A DNA stretch of 64,000 bases from Occallatibacter riparius (GTDB lineage: Bacteria > Acidobacteriota > Terriglobia > Terriglobales > Acidobacteriaceae), in NCBI RefSeq assembly GCF_025264625.1, contig NZ_CP093313.1, positions 6,730,548 to 6,794,547 on the forward strand. The letters are read 5' to 3'. Below, in pieces: positions 8,367-16,641 of this stretch. The notes under the pieces were generated by a model. It had not been told where the DNA came from and made no database searches. It worked only from the letters and a program-made list of their open reading frames with translations. The translations under genes were made by a program, and so were the position numbers. Within the stretch, counting starts at the first letter, position 1, and each line of letters begins with the position of its first letter.

Positions 8367-8807
8367 CTAGTTCACCTGCGCCGGGCGCCCCAACCGCTCC
8401 GTCACCATCGCATAAAAGCTGCGCAGGTCCTCTTCTTCCCCAATGGTGAGACGCCGATATACCTTCATCAGCGGAAACAGCCGCGACCCGCGCACGTCCA
8501 CAGCCGGAACCGCCACCGTGCCGCCCGGATACTGCGTCATCTCCCACCCGCCCGCATAACGCTGCCGGATGATCTCGCCCAGGTAGCTGCCCCACAGGCG
8601 AACCTCGTAGTCGACGTCGTGGTCTGGCGTCTCGCTCACCAGCACCAGGATCTCGTCTAGCACGTCAATAGAAGCCGGGGTGAAATCGAGAGCAAGGCGA
8701 TAATCATCGCGCGCCGCCTCGACAGCGCCCTTCGCATAGCCCTCCATCATGGCAGCCAGGTCGGGGAACGGGGTTGATTCCAGGCGTTTGCGCAGCTCGT
8801 CGCTCAT
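8367..8807 (-). CDS. hypothetical protein, 146 aa
   Basis: A soluble, acidic protein of 146 residues with no signal or membrane helix. Recognisable features are a helical N-terminus (LRKRLESTPFPDLAAMMEGY), an acidic middle (ILVLVSETPDHDVDYEVRLW) and a beta-rich section around YLGEIIRQRYAGGWEM. The GEIIRxxxGG block recalls small cytosolic DUF-type proteins that surround a conserved Tyr-Leu-Gly-Glu, but I cannot name the family. No clear ribosome site precedes the ATG. A 13-base palindrome ends 16 bases before it. Confidence 0.65.
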   Translation of the reverse strand: MSDELRKRLESTPFPDLAAMMEGYAKGAVEAARDDYRLALDFTPASIDVLDEILVLVSETPDHDVDYEVRLWGSYLGEIIRQRYAGGWEMTQYPGGTVAVPAVDVRGSRLFPLMKVYRRLTIGEEEDLRSFYAMVTERLGRPAQVN

Positions 8808-8810
8808 GTG

Positions 8811-8823
8811 TACTCAGTGAGTA
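8811..8823. promoter_or_regulatory. perfect palindrome, candidate operator
   Basis: TACTCAGTGAGTA is a perfect 6-1-6 inverted repeat. It begins four bases upstream of the ATG of the minus-strand gene ending at 8807, in the short gap to the divergent thioredoxin-like gene. Its place suits a repressor site or overlapping promoter element. No regulator gene is adjacent. Confidence 0.4.
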
Positions 8824-8901
8824 TAGGGCCCCTGCCCGTTGTAACAAAGTCGGGCTGTAGTGAATCAAACAATACAATCGAGGTATTGGAGGCTTGTCGA
8901 A

Positions 8902-9399
8902 GTGAGGTTTCCCCGATGGATTTTCGCGGCCGTAATGTTGATGGCTGCAGCAACAGCGCGGCCTTCAACACGCACCATCTATCCAGACCCTGCGCAGGCG
9001 CACGCAGACATCGCCGCGGCGCTCAAGACCGCGGCCGCCACGCACAAGCACGTGCTGCTCGATTTCGGCGGCAACTGGTGCGGTGACTGCATTGTGCTCG
9101 ACATGTACTTCCACAACCAGCAGAACCGTCCCCTGCTCGACGCCAACTACGTCGTGGTGCACATCAATGTCGGCCATCTCGATGAGAACCTCGACATCGC
9201 CCGGCGTTACCAGGTTCCTGTCGAACACGGCGTTCCCGAGGTCGCCGTGCTGAGCGAAACCGGCAAGCTGCTCTACAGCTCCAGAACCAAGGAACTCGAA
9301 CTGGCCGTACAGCGATCCGACGAGTCCGCCGTCACCCGCTTCCTGATCCAGTGGAAGCCATCGAAGCAAGGCTGCTCCATGATGGCAACCAACTGCTGA
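8902..9399 (+). CDS. exported thioredoxin-fold protein
   Basis: A 165-residue protein. The GTG at 8902 has GGAGG nine bases upstream and starts a signal-like helix (FPRWIFAAVMLMAAATA); an upstream GTG at 8860 has no site. The mature part is a thioredoxin fold with LLDFGGNWCGDC, giving redox cysteines C60 and C63 in a WCGDC motif. The wording resembles DUF899/thioredoxin-7-type proteins rather than classical Trx. It probably acts on disulphides in the periplasm. The partner is unknown. A strong bidirectional terminator follows the stop. Confidence 0.85.
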   Translation: MRFPRWIFAAVMLMAAATARPSTRTIYPDPAQAHADIAAALKTAAATHKHVLLDFGGNWCGDCIVLDMYFHNQQNRPLLDANYVVVHINVGHLDENLDIARRYQVPVEHGVPEVAVLSETGKLLYSSRTKELELAVQRSDESAVTRFLIQWKPSKQGCSMMATNC

Positions 9400-9403
9400 A
9401 GAA

Positions 9404-9435
9404 CAGGGTTTAGGGATTAGGTTATTAGGGATTAG
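9404..9435. repeat. direct 7-base-period GGGATTA-type repeat
   Basis: Units of GGGTTTA, GGGATTA and TTATTAG follow the thioredoxin-like gene directly. There is no inverted partner here, unlike at 6065 and 8225. Confidence 0.55.
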
Positions 9436-9437
9436 AA

Positions 9438-9479
9438 AAGCAACGGCTCCAGTCCTCGACGGGCTGGAGCCGTTGCTTT
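9438..9479. terminator. bidirectional terminator between convergent genes
   Basis: AAAGCAACGGCTCCAG pairs with CTGGAGCCGTTGCTTT as a perfect 16-base stem around a ten-base loop. It lies between two convergent stop codons (9399 and 9489), and both flanks carry the A/T tracts needed for termination on either strand. Confidence 0.85.
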
Positions 9480-9488
9480 AGAAAAAGA

Positions 9489-10196
9489 CTAGCTCGGCAG
9501 TTCAGCTTTCTCGCGCGCCAGCACCGGCTCACACTCAGGCGCCGCAATCTCAGCCTGCACCTTCGGCACCTCGCTAGCCGGCACCAGGTGCTTCGTATTC
9601 CAGTAGGTGTACTGGATGCGGTGCACCACCGTGATCGTCGACAGAACCGCCAGCACCCACAGCACCGGAGCCATCACGCCCGCCCACTCGAACAGCGCGC
9701 CCAGAATGATCAGCACGATGCGTTCCGGCCGCTCCATGAAGCCTACCTTGCACGAACCGATCAGCGCCTCGGCGCGTGCACGCGTGTAGCTCACCATCAG
9801 CGACGTCACCATCACGAACGCCGTCAGCACCACGTAGCGCAGATGATTCGAGCGCGCGTAGTACACCAGGATCCCGAAGAACAGCACCACATCCGAGTAG
9901 CGATCGATCACCGAATCAAAGAACGCGCCGAAGACAGTCACCTGGTTGGTGCGGCGCGCCACGCGGCCGTCGACCATATCAAACAGGCCTGCTCCGATAA
10001 TCACCAGCCCGCCATAGAAGAAGTAGCGGCCCGCATTCACGGCACTGGCGTGCCCAAAGAAGAACGCGGCAACAATGTTGATGACCAGTCCGATGAAGGT
10101 AAGAACATTAGGCGAGATGCGGGTGAGCGCCAGGCCGTGAACAATCTTGTTTAACAGCCAGCCACATGCGGCGCCAAACCCACCAGTCCAGGTCAT
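9489..10196 (-). CDS. CDP-alcohol phosphatidyltransferase family membrane protein
   Basis: A 235-residue polytopic protein with the full CDP-alcohol phosphotransferase signature: D76-G77-x2-A80-R81-x8-G90-x3-D94-x3-D98. These residues bind the metal and CDP-diacylglycerol. Several membrane helices are visible (FIGLVINIVAAFFFG, YVVLTAFVMVTSLMVSY). Members move a phosphatidyl group to glycerol-phosphate, inositol-phosphate or similar acceptors in the inner membrane. The conserved ERPERIVLIILG-like helix and moderate length resemble PgsA or inositol-phosphate synthases, but the acceptor cannot be read from sequence. It lies downstream of greA on the same strand. Confidence 0.9.
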   Translation of the reverse strand: MTWTGGFGAACGWLLNKIVHGLALTRISPNVLTFIGLVINIVAAFFFGHASAVNAGRYFFYGGLVIIGAGLFDMVDGRVARRTNQVTVFGAFFDSVIDRYSDVVLFFGILVYYARSNHLRYVVLTAFVMVTSLMVSYTRARAEALIGSCKVGFMERPERIVLIILGALFEWAGVMAPVLWVLAVLSTITVVHRIQYTYWNTKHLVPASEVPKVQAEIAAPECEPVLAREKAELPS

Positions 10197-10253
10197 TGCT
10201 TTTGCTTCCGTTCCTCTCTACTGCTTCAGCCGAATACAGCCCGGCCGAACGAG

Positions 10254-10757
10254 CTACTGCTGCGCGGCCTCAGCGCTTTGTTCTTCGCCGGCCTCGTCGT
10301 GAATGGTCGTGAGCTTCAGGATCTCAAGTTCGCGCTTGCCATTGGGCGTGACGATCGTCGCAACATCGCCCACACGCTTGCCCACAATGCCGCGTCCGAT
10401 CGGAGACGTCGTCGAGATCAGTCCCTTCGACACATCCGATTCCTCGCTGGTCACCAAACGGTACTCGATCTCCTCGTCCTTCTGCGTATCGAAAACCACA
10501 ACCGTGGATCCGAAGCCGGCGCGGTCGCGCGGAATGTTCGCCAGGTTCACGAGCGAGAGCTCAGCCATCCTGCGCTTGAGCTGGCCCAGGCGCGCGTTGA
10601 CAAACTCCTGGCGCTGCTTGGCCATGTGGTACTCGGCGTTCTCTGACAGGTCGCCCATCGCGACGGCTTTCTTGATCTCGGCCGGCAGTTCGTGGGCGAG
10701 CTCATGCTCAAGCTCCGCGATTTGTTTCTGAAGCTGATTTTTGATGTGATCGGGCAT
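10254..10757 (-). CDS. greA: transcription elongation factor GreA
   Basis: A 167-residue protein of normal GreA length. It has the N-terminal coiled coil (IAELEHELAHELPAEIK) with the tip motif GDLSENAEYHMAKQRQ, whose acidic residues stimulate RNA cleavage by backtracked polymerase. The C-terminal FKBP-like domain follows (TTSPIGRGIVGKRVGD). The ATG at 10757 begins MPDHIKNQL; the longer open frame to 10865 is not GreA-like. The C-terminus is extended by an acidic Ala/Glu/Gln tail. It is followed by the CDP-alcohol transferase gene. Confidence 0.95.
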   Translation of the reverse strand: MPDHIKNQLQKQIAELEHELAHELPAEIKKAVAMGDLSENAEYHMAKQRQEFVNARLGQLKRRMAELSLVNLANIPRDRAGFGSTVVVFDTQKDEEIEYRLVTSEESDVSKGLISTTSPIGRGIVGKRVGDVATIVTPNGKRELEILKLTTIHDEAGEEQSAEAAQQ

Positions 10758-10939
10758 TCGGTGTCCGTAAACGAGCGGATTCGCTCCGGCCGCGAGGGGT
10801 CCAAAGCTTGAAATTTCATTATACGCAGCGTGGCCTTTGCGCCGGCCAAAGCTTTGATGGTGCAAAAAGCCGCCGCGATGCCAACCCCTGCAGACACAAA
10901 CAATTCACGGTCCAGTAGAAACTCGCAGAAAGCGGAATC

Positions 10940-12067
10940 TCAGTCCGCAGGAACAAGATGGACAGGCGTCCTGATCGCTTCCGACCCCAGCTCGCGAGCC
11001 TTCTCCTCGCCGCGCAAAACCCTCAGCGCTCCCTTGGCCAGAGCCTCAAGCTCGTCTTCTCCCGGATACACGACAAAGGGCGCAATCCATCCGGCCGCAA
11101 TGCGAAGCTGGCTGATGAGCCGGCGCGAGTGCGCCATGCCGCCCGTGATGATCAGCGCATCCACGCGGCCCTCGAGAACCGTGGCCATCGCGCCGATCTC
11201 CTTGGCGATCTGATAAGCCATGGCATCGAAAATCAGCGCAGCCCTATCATCGCCCGCGACAATGCGGCTCTCCACCTCGCTCAAATCCTTCGTGCCGAGA
11301 TAGGAGTAGATGCCGCCCTCGCGAATGAACGCGTCCCAGACTTCGCGCTGTGTATAAAGACCGCTGAAGCACAGCTCCACCACGCCCAGCAGTTGCAGCC
11401 CGCCGCTCCGCTCGGTAGAGAAAGGTCCTTCCTGCCCAGCAAGATTCACGTCGATCATCCGGCCGCCCTCATGGGCCGACACCGACACGCCGCTGCCCAG
11501 ATGCGCTATCACCAGCCGAAGCTCTTCGTAGGGCCTGCCTCGCTCCCGCGCGTAACGGCGCGCCACAGCTTTGGTGTTGAGCGCGTGCGAGAGAGACCGG
11601 CGCGGCACCAGCGCCGACCCCGAGATGCGCGCCTTGTCGCAAAGCTCATCCACGCTGACCGGATCAACGACGAAGGCTTCGACGTTCGCTTCGTCCGCGA
11701 TGGCCTTCGCCAGAAACGCGCCCAGATTCGATGCGTGCTCGCCGAACGGCGCCAACCGCAGCTCATCCAGCATCGTTTCCGTCACTGCGTAGACGCCGCT
11801 GGGTACTGGCCGCAGCAGGCCGCCCCGACCCACCACCGCATGCAAATGGGTGCGCCGCTTGAAACCTGCTCCGCGCAGTTCGTCTTCAATGGCTGCCTTG
11901 CGGAAAGGAATCTGGTCCAGAACGGGCCGTCCCTGAAATGGCGCCAGGTCGGCTTCGGAGTGGACGATGGTGCGCACCAGCGCGGGGATCTCATTGCTGT
12001 AAACAGCGATCTTTGTCGATGTGGATCCAGGGTTGATTACGAGAACCTTGAACTCACCGCGCGGCAT
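10940..12067 (-). CDS. buk: butyrate kinase
   Basis: A 375-residue member of the acetate/butyrate kinase (ASKHA) family. The first ASKHA phosphate loop is VLVINPGSTSTKIAVY at residues 8-23. VIAHLGSGVSVSAHEGGRM and the C-terminal ALIITGGMAHS with a conserved arginine follow. It makes ATP from butyryl-phosphate (or a branched acyl-phosphate) and ADP, or the reverse. Its start overlaps the ptb stop by 14 bases, so the two are translated together. Together they interconvert acyl-CoA and acid. Confidence 0.93.
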   Translation of the reverse strand: MPRGEFKVLVINPGSTSTKIAVYSNEIPALVRTIVHSEADLAPFQGRPVLDQIPFRKAAIEDELRGAGFKRRTHLHAVVGRGGLLRPVPSGVYAVTETMLDELRLAPFGEHASNLGAFLAKAIADEANVEAFVVDPVSVDELCDKARISGSALVPRRSLSHALNTKAVARRYARERGRPYEELRLVIAHLGSGVSVSAHEGGRMIDVNLAGQEGPFSTERSGGLQLLGVVELCFSGLYTQREVWDAFIREGGIYSYLGTKDLSEVESRIVAGDDRAALIFDAMAYQIAKEIGAMATVLEGRVDALIITGGMAHSRRLISQLRIAAGWIAPFVVYPGEDELEALAKGALRVLRGEEKARELGSEAIRTPVHLVPAD

Positions 12068-13001
12068 ACAGTACTCCCAAAGCGATTGAGTTCATTTTAT
12101 CGTGCGCGCCCTCCACACGCGATGGGATGAGCAGGGGAACAGTGGCTCCGGCCACCACGTGCGCGAACCGCCAGCCCGCCAGGAAGATCACCGCCTTGGC
12201 CAGCGCATTGGCCGCTTCAATGTTCGGCATCAGCAGAAAATCGGCATGTCCGGCCACCGGGTGCGAGATCCCCTTGGCGCGCGCGGCCCATTCAAACAGC
12301 GCGTTATCCAGCGCCAGAGGACCGAACACATCCGCCTCGCCAAACGCTCCCGTCGCCGCCAATTGCGCCAGCGCCCGGGCTTCCTTCGTGGAGGGCATGG
12401 CGTCGATCACAACCTCCAGCGCGCTCAAAACCGCGATCTTCGGATGCGCAATGCCCAGGCAATGCAACACTCCGAGCGCCGCAAGAAGAATCTGACGCTT
12501 CTGATCGAACGTAGGCGCAACATTGACCCCGCCATCGCTCAGTCCCACCAGCCGCGGGCCGTTTACGCCCGGGAATTCGCAAACCGCGATATCGCACAGC
12601 AGATGTCCCGTCCGCAGCCCCTTCTGCTTGTCCAAAATCGGATGCAGCAGTTGATCCGTGCGCAGGTGGCCTTTCATCAGGATGTCGATCCCACCCTCGC
12701 GCGCGAGCCCCACAGCAACCCGCGCAGCCTCGCCCGCGTCGTGGTCCGAAGCGACATACTCGGCGTGCTCCGCAAGCTCCAGCAGCCCAAGCGATTCGGC
12801 ATGAACGCGGATGCGCCTCTCATCGCCAATCAGCACCGGCTGCGCAATGCCTTCCAGCAGCGCGCCCGACGCAGCGGCGAGAGCCACATCATCGTCGGCC
12901 AGAACCACTCCAACGCGCTTCGGCCCAAGTTCGCGGGCCCGGCTGCGGATTTCGGCAAAACTAGTGAGGGCTGCGTTTGCTGCGGGAGCGGTTGTGGTCA
13001 T
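12054..13001 (-). CDS. ptb: phosphate butyryltransferase
   Basis: A 315-residue protein of the phosphotransacetylase/phosphobutyryltransferase fold. It has VGVVLADDDVALAAASG at the N-terminus, DILMKGHLRTDQLLHPIL in the middle and DVFGPLALDNALFEWAARA toward the end, as in Ptb. It moves an acyl group from CoA to phosphate. buk follows with overlap, giving a ptb-buk operon. In an organism that may respire, the pair could serve branched-chain acyl-CoA or short-chain fatty acid use rather than butyrate fermentation. The direction cannot be told from sequence. Confidence 0.93.
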   Translation of the reverse strand: MTTTAPAANAALTSFAEIRSRARELGPKRVGVVLADDDVALAAASGALLEGIAQPVLIGDERRIRVHAESLGLLELAEHAEYVASDHDAGEAARVAVGLAREGGIDILMKGHLRTDQLLHPILDKQKGLRTGHLLCDIAVCEFPGVNGPRLVGLSDGGVNVAPTFDQKRQILLAALGVLHCLGIAHPKIAVLSALEVVIDAMPSTKEARALAQLAATGAFGEADVFGPLALDNALFEWAARAKGISHPVAGHADFLLMPNIEAANALAKAVIFLAGWRFAHVVAGATVPLLIPSRVEGAHDKMNSIALGVLYAAR

Positions 13002-13079
13002 GAATTCCCCCGGCCGAAAGTTAAAGCTACGGCCACCGAAACCCTGCCACAGCCGCGGAATCCCCGACAGTGCGCGGTA

Positions 13080-13565
13080 TCACAGATCCGACAAGCGCAC
13101 CCCCGCCCTCCCCCGCTCATCCAGAAACGACTGCAGAATCAACGTCGCAGCCACCTGATCCACCAGCTCCTTATGCTCCTGCCGAGCGTGCCCCGCCTCA
13201 TACAGAATCTGGTGGGCCTCCCGGCTGGTCAGCCGCTCGTCCCAAAGATGAATTGGCAGCCCCGTCAGCTCCCCCAGTTCGGCGGCAAACGCCTGCACCT
13301 TGGCCGCCCGCGGGCTCGACTCACCCGAAATGTGCAGCGGATTCCCCACCACGATTCCCACAACCGAGTGCCGCCGCGCCAGCCGCGCAATCGAGCGCAG
13401 ATCCTCGCGCGGATTGCGCCGCGTTTCCAGTGTCATCACCGGCTGCGCCGTCAGCCCCAACTCATCCGACACCGCAATGCCGATGCGCTTGGTCCCGACG
13501 TCCAGCCCGAGATAACGCGGCGGCGGCGTCCCTTCAGCGGGTTCAGGTTTGTGTGTGTCGCTCAT
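13080..13565 (-). CDS. ruvX: putative Holliday junction resolvase RuvX/YqgF
   Basis: A 161-residue RNase H-fold protein. The first acidic strand is YLGLDVGTKRIGIAVSDEL, then VVGNPLHISGESSPRA and the third acidic cluster LWDERLTSREAH. The final helix has HKELVDQVAATLILQSFLD. The family (YqgF/RuvX) processes the 5' end of pre-16S rRNA and has been linked to recombination. It is divergent from mltG and 78 bases upstream of ptb on the same strand. In many bacteria it neighbours mltG, as here. Confidence 0.94.
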   Translation of the reverse strand: MSDTHKPEPAEGTPPPRYLGLDVGTKRIGIAVSDELGLTAQPVMTLETRRNPREDLRSIARLARRHSVVGIVVGNPLHISGESSPRAAKVQAFAAELGELTGLPIHLWDERLTSREAHQILYEAGHARQEHKELVDQVAATLILQSFLDERGRAGVRLSDL

Positions 13566-13646
13566 TGCCGATTCTTTCGACTAAGTTTCAGATTTCAGCC
13601 GTCGGACCTATACCTTGGTGCCGAAACATGAAACCCAACCTGACTT

Positions 13647-13687
13647 TATACAATCTACTAAGGTTAGGAATCCCAAGAGGGATTTTT
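13647..13687 (+). promoter_or_regulatory. putative -10 box and 5' hairpin of mltG
   Basis: TATACAAT at 13647-13654 is a good -10-like box in the ruvX-mltG gap. At 13669-13684 AATCCC and GGGATT pair around loop AAGA, then TTT follows. A transcript starting near 13661 would open with this small terminator-like hairpin, 41 bases before the mltG ATG. Whether it attenuates or only stabilises the mRNA is unknown. Confidence 0.35.
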
Positions 13688-13725
13688 GCGTCTTATTCAA
13701 GAGTACGGAGGAGTACCGCAGAGGA

Positions 13726-14766
13726 ATGGCGAGCCGCAGACGGTCGACAGCAAAGGGGCGCGGCTCTTGGGGCCGGGTTGTGTTCGCCGTGTTTCTCCTG
13801 GCTATCCTGGCCGCCGCAGGTTTTGCTGCCTTCGTCCTGTACACCCCTTACGGCCCTCAACAGGAAACATTTGTCGAAGTTCTGCCCGGCTCATCCACCA
13901 TGCGCATCGCCCGGCAGCTTGAGGGAGCCGGAATCATCCGCAGCCAATACGCCTTTTACGTCGAGCGCTGGCTGCAGCACGGCAGCCTGAAGGCGGGCGA
14001 CTATAGATTCGACCATCCCGCGCCGGTCAGCGAAATCTACGACCGCATCCGCCGCGGTGACACCTATGCCATCGCCGTCACCATCCCCGAGGGATCGACC
14101 ATGTTCGATATCGGTGCGCGGCTCGAGCAGGCTGGCTTCGGCCCCGCGGCCTCATTCGTGAACGTAGCGCGGCAGGAATCCGGCCTGCTCTCCGACATCG
14201 ATCCTCAGGCCAAAACCCTCGAGGGCTACCTCTTCCCCGACACCTACAAGATCGGCCCCAAGGAGCAGATGCCCCAAATCGCCGCACTCATGGTCAAGCG
14301 ATTCCGCCAGGCAGCGCTGCAGCTCGGCCTCAATCACAACGTGCACCAGGTCGTGACATTGGCTTCTATCGTCGAGCGCGAGACGGCTATCGACGGCGAG
14401 CGCCCCCTGGTAGCCAGCGTCTTTGAAAACCGCCTCGACAAGCAGATGCCCCTCATGACCGACCCCGCCGTGATCTACGGCCTGCAGTTGCAGAACGCCT
14501 GGCGCGGCACCATCTACGCCAGCGACCTGCAACGCGATACGCCTTACAACACCTATATGCATCCCGGCCTCCCCCCTGGACCCATCGCCAATCCCGGAAT
14601 CAAATCGCTGAAAGCGGCCATGCAGCCCGCCCAGACCGACTATCTTTATTTCGTGGCGGCCAGCAAGAATCCGCAAGGCAAGTCACTGTTCGCGGCCACT
14701 CTCGAAGAGCACAACCGCAACGTGGCCGGATATCGCGATGCCGTGAAGAAAGAGGGGAACCAGTGA
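13726..14766 (+). CDS. mltG: endolytic murein transglycosylase MltG
   Basis: A 346-residue inner-membrane protein. The ATG at 13726 follows GGAGGAG (13707-13713); the frame is open further upstream to 13615 without MltG similarity. A basic N-terminus precedes one membrane helix (VVFAVFLLAILAAAGFAAFV). A LysM-like subdomain (VEVLPGSSTMRIARQLEGAG) follows, and the catalytic YceG domain has ASIVERETAIDGERPLVASV, where E217/E219 include the catalytic glutamate. MltG cleaves nascent glycan strands and so sets their length. It shares a start/stop overlap with the next lipoprotein gene. Confidence 0.95.
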   Translation: MASRRRSTAKGRGSWGRVVFAVFLLAILAAAGFAAFVLYTPYGPQQETFVEVLPGSSTMRIARQLEGAGIIRSQYAFYVERWLQHGSLKAGDYRFDHPAPVSEIYDRIRRGDTYAIAVTIPEGSTMFDIGARLEQAGFGPAASFVNVARQESGLLSDIDPQAKTLEGYLFPDTYKIGPKEQMPQIAALMVKRFRQAALQLGLNHNVHQVVTLASIVERETAIDGERPLVASVFENRLDKQMPLMTDPAVIYGLQLQNAWRGTIYASDLQRDTPYNTYMHPGLPPGPIANPGIKSLKAAMQPAQTDYLYFVAASKNPQGKSLFAATLEEHNRNVAGYRDAVKKEGNQ

Positions 14767-15719
14767 CACTGGCACCCCCTGCAAGGCTGGGGCAGGCGCG
14801 CAGGCTCACTCGGCGAATTGCCGTCGCGGCCCTTGGTCTGCCCATTCTGCTATCCGGCTGTCTGGTTACCCGGCGCAAGCTGCCCGTTCCCAAAGCGCCC
14901 GTCATTACTCTCTATGCCACTCCCGACGAGTTGGTGAAGCGGCTCAACGACCGCTGGAGCGCCCTGCAGACACTCAACGCCACCGTCGAGATGAAGGCCA
15001 CGGTCACCCATCAGCAGAAGGGCGAGTCCAGCGAGTATCCCTCCATCCGGGGCATCATCCTGTTGAAGAAGCCCTCCATGCTGCGCGTCTATGGCCGCGT
15101 GCCGGTCGTGGGCACGCGCCTGCTCGACATGAGCTCGGACGGCAAGGACTTCACCCTCTGGATTCCCTCCAAGAATGAGGCCATCGAAGGACCTGCCACC
15201 GAATCGCAGACCAAATCCACCAACCAGTTCGAGAATCTGCGCCCCGGCTTCTTCTTCGACTCGCTGGTTGTGCGCGGCCTCGATCCTGGCGACGAGTACT
15301 ACGTCACCGCCGACACCGACACCATTGAAGACGCCTCCAAGAAGCACCTCCTGCTCGTGCCCGAATACCTGCTGAACATCGTGCGTCGCAAGCCGGGCAG
15401 CGAGGGATTGTCGCCCGTCCGCGTCATCCATTTCCGCCGCGAAGACCTGCTCCCACACCAGCAGGACCTCTACGACGATCAGGGCAATCTGCGCACTCAG
15501 GTTTTCTACTCGGGCTATACGACGTACGGCGAAAACCGGTACCCCTCAACCATCACCATCAAGCGCCCGGTCGAGGAACTTCAGATCACTCTCACGCTCG
15601 AGAAGGTGACTGAGAACGCGCCGCTCAAGGATGAGGATTTTCAGTTCAAGGCGCAGATGCCCGCGGACACCAAGATCCACCACCTGAACGGCCAGACCGC
15701 CGAGAACGGATCACACTAG
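14763..15719 (+). CDS. outer-membrane-type lipoprotein, LolA/LolB-like fold
   Basis: A 318-residue lipoprotein starting at a GTG that overlaps the mltG stop. Its signal ends in the lipobox ILLSGC (cysteine at about residue 33). The body alternates beta strands (LQTLNATVEMKATV, SMLRVYGRVPVVGTRLLDM, DFTLWIPSKNEAI) as in LolA/LolB and DUF4292 proteins. The order mltG then lipoprotein suggests an envelope role, perhaps lipoprotein handling. Family homology is by pattern only. After it lies a repeat element. Confidence 0.75.
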   Translation: MTLAPPARLGQARRLTRRIAVAALGLPILLSGCLVTRRKLPVPKAPVITLYATPDELVKRLNDRWSALQTLNATVEMKATVTHQQKGESSEYPSIRGIILLKKPSMLRVYGRVPVVGTRLLDMSSDGKDFTLWIPSKNEAIEGPATESQTKSTNQFENLRPGFFFDSLVVRGLDPGDEYYVTADTDTIEDASKKHLLLVPEYLLNIVRRKPGSEGLSPVRVIHFRREDLLPHQQDLYDDQGNLRTQVFYSGYTTYGENRYPSTITIKRPVEELQITLTLEKVTENAPLKDEDFQFKAQMPADTKIHHLNGQTAENGSH

Positions 15720-15734
15720 GCGACGCGCCCATAA

Positions 15735-15895
15735 GGCTATTCGGAACGGGCCTTCTATCAGGGTACCGCTTCACAGCTTGCTGGAAATGCCATTCGAAAC
15801 AGGTCTTGTATCAGGGGCTGCCTTTAGGCAGCCCGCATGCGGTCCCCTCCATTGAACTGGGGCTTTAGCCCCCGAGGGATGCATCCGGGCCGTTC
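15735..15895. repeat. dispersed hairpin element A, copy 1
   Basis: This 160-base gap element has two clear hairpins. GGGCTGCC-TTTA-GGCAGCCC lies in 15814-15834, preceded by CTTGTATCAGG, and GGGGC-TTTA-GCCCC is at 15859-15872. The same order and wording recur at 26455-26605 and 29275-29482. Only the hairpins and the TATCAGGGGC lead are strongly kept. Confidence 0.8.
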
Positions 15896-15912
15896 ATGAC
15901 CATCGGATCACA

Positions 15913-16368
15913 CTAAGCAGCGGAGATCGGCAGGCTAGATCCACCAAGAATTCCGTCCACCGGTTCGATAGCGTCCACGTACAACAGCCGCGTATCCAGA
16001 TCCAGCTTGCCGGTGACGCGCACGTCCTCACCCTCAAACGGCCATGCGCGTCCGGCCGAATCCAGCGGATAAAGAACGCCCGCGGTTTCCCGCAACGCAA
16101 AGCGCGGCCCGCTGCGCACAACCGTCCCGCTGAAGGTGACGGTGGGCGCCACCATTGCAGGCCGTCGAATCGCGATAGGCACCGGCTGATCCGCGAGAAC
16201 GGGTCCAGTCACCGATGAGTGGTCGATCTTATCGTTACCGCCGGATCCGCCCGAGGGCCCATCGGGCCCCGCATTGATCTCCGAATCGCGGTTGTAGCGG
16301 CGGACAGTCAAGGCGACGAGCGCCATTGAGATGCCGACAAACAAGCTGCGCTTAATGCCCGACTTCAT
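15913..16368 (-). CDS. membrane-anchored DUF5818-like protein
   Basis: A 151-residue protein with an N-terminal membrane or signal helix (IKRSLFVGISMALVALTV), a Gly/Pro/Ser-rich linker, and a C-terminal OB-like beta domain: TFSGTVVRSGPRFALRETA, VLYPLDSAGRAWPFEGE, VRVTGKLDLDTRLLYVDAIE. This matches DUF5818, a small beta domain common in Acidobacteria with no known role. The ATG at 16368 has GGAGG nine bases upstream; an in-frame ATG at 16422 also has a GGAGAAG site and would add 18 residues. Confidence 0.75.
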   Translation of the reverse strand: MKSGIKRSLFVGISMALVALTVRRYNRDSEINAGPDGPSGGSGGNDKIDHSSVTGPVLADQPVPIAIRRPAMVAPTVTFSGTVVRSGPRFALRETAGVLYPLDSAGRAWPFEGEDVRVTGKLDLDTRLLYVDAIEPVDGILGGSSLPISAA

Positions 16369-16641
16369 TGCGGCGGCACCTCCAGGGCCCCGCGGTCCGG
16401 AGTGTGATACCGCCTGGGGCATCTGTCTTCTCCGAACCGCTCTCTCGCTCTGCCGTGAGCCTGCAAGTCACGGGCCAAATCGGAAGCCGTTGCGCTACCT
16501 AGTACTTACCCGGAACTCCCTCACCGCAAGTAGAGTAAGAAATACCCAATTCCGGAAAAAACACCCTCTCTGAAACAGTCGGATACAAACACCCGCCCCT
16601 ATGCTAGTATCCGGCAAACACACATTGGGAGAACGACCGGC

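Noticed and set aside
12102..13631. 509-codon plus-strand open frame across ptb and ruvX
   Set aside because: High-GC antisense shadow of ptb and ruvX; Arg- and Gln-rich with no motif.
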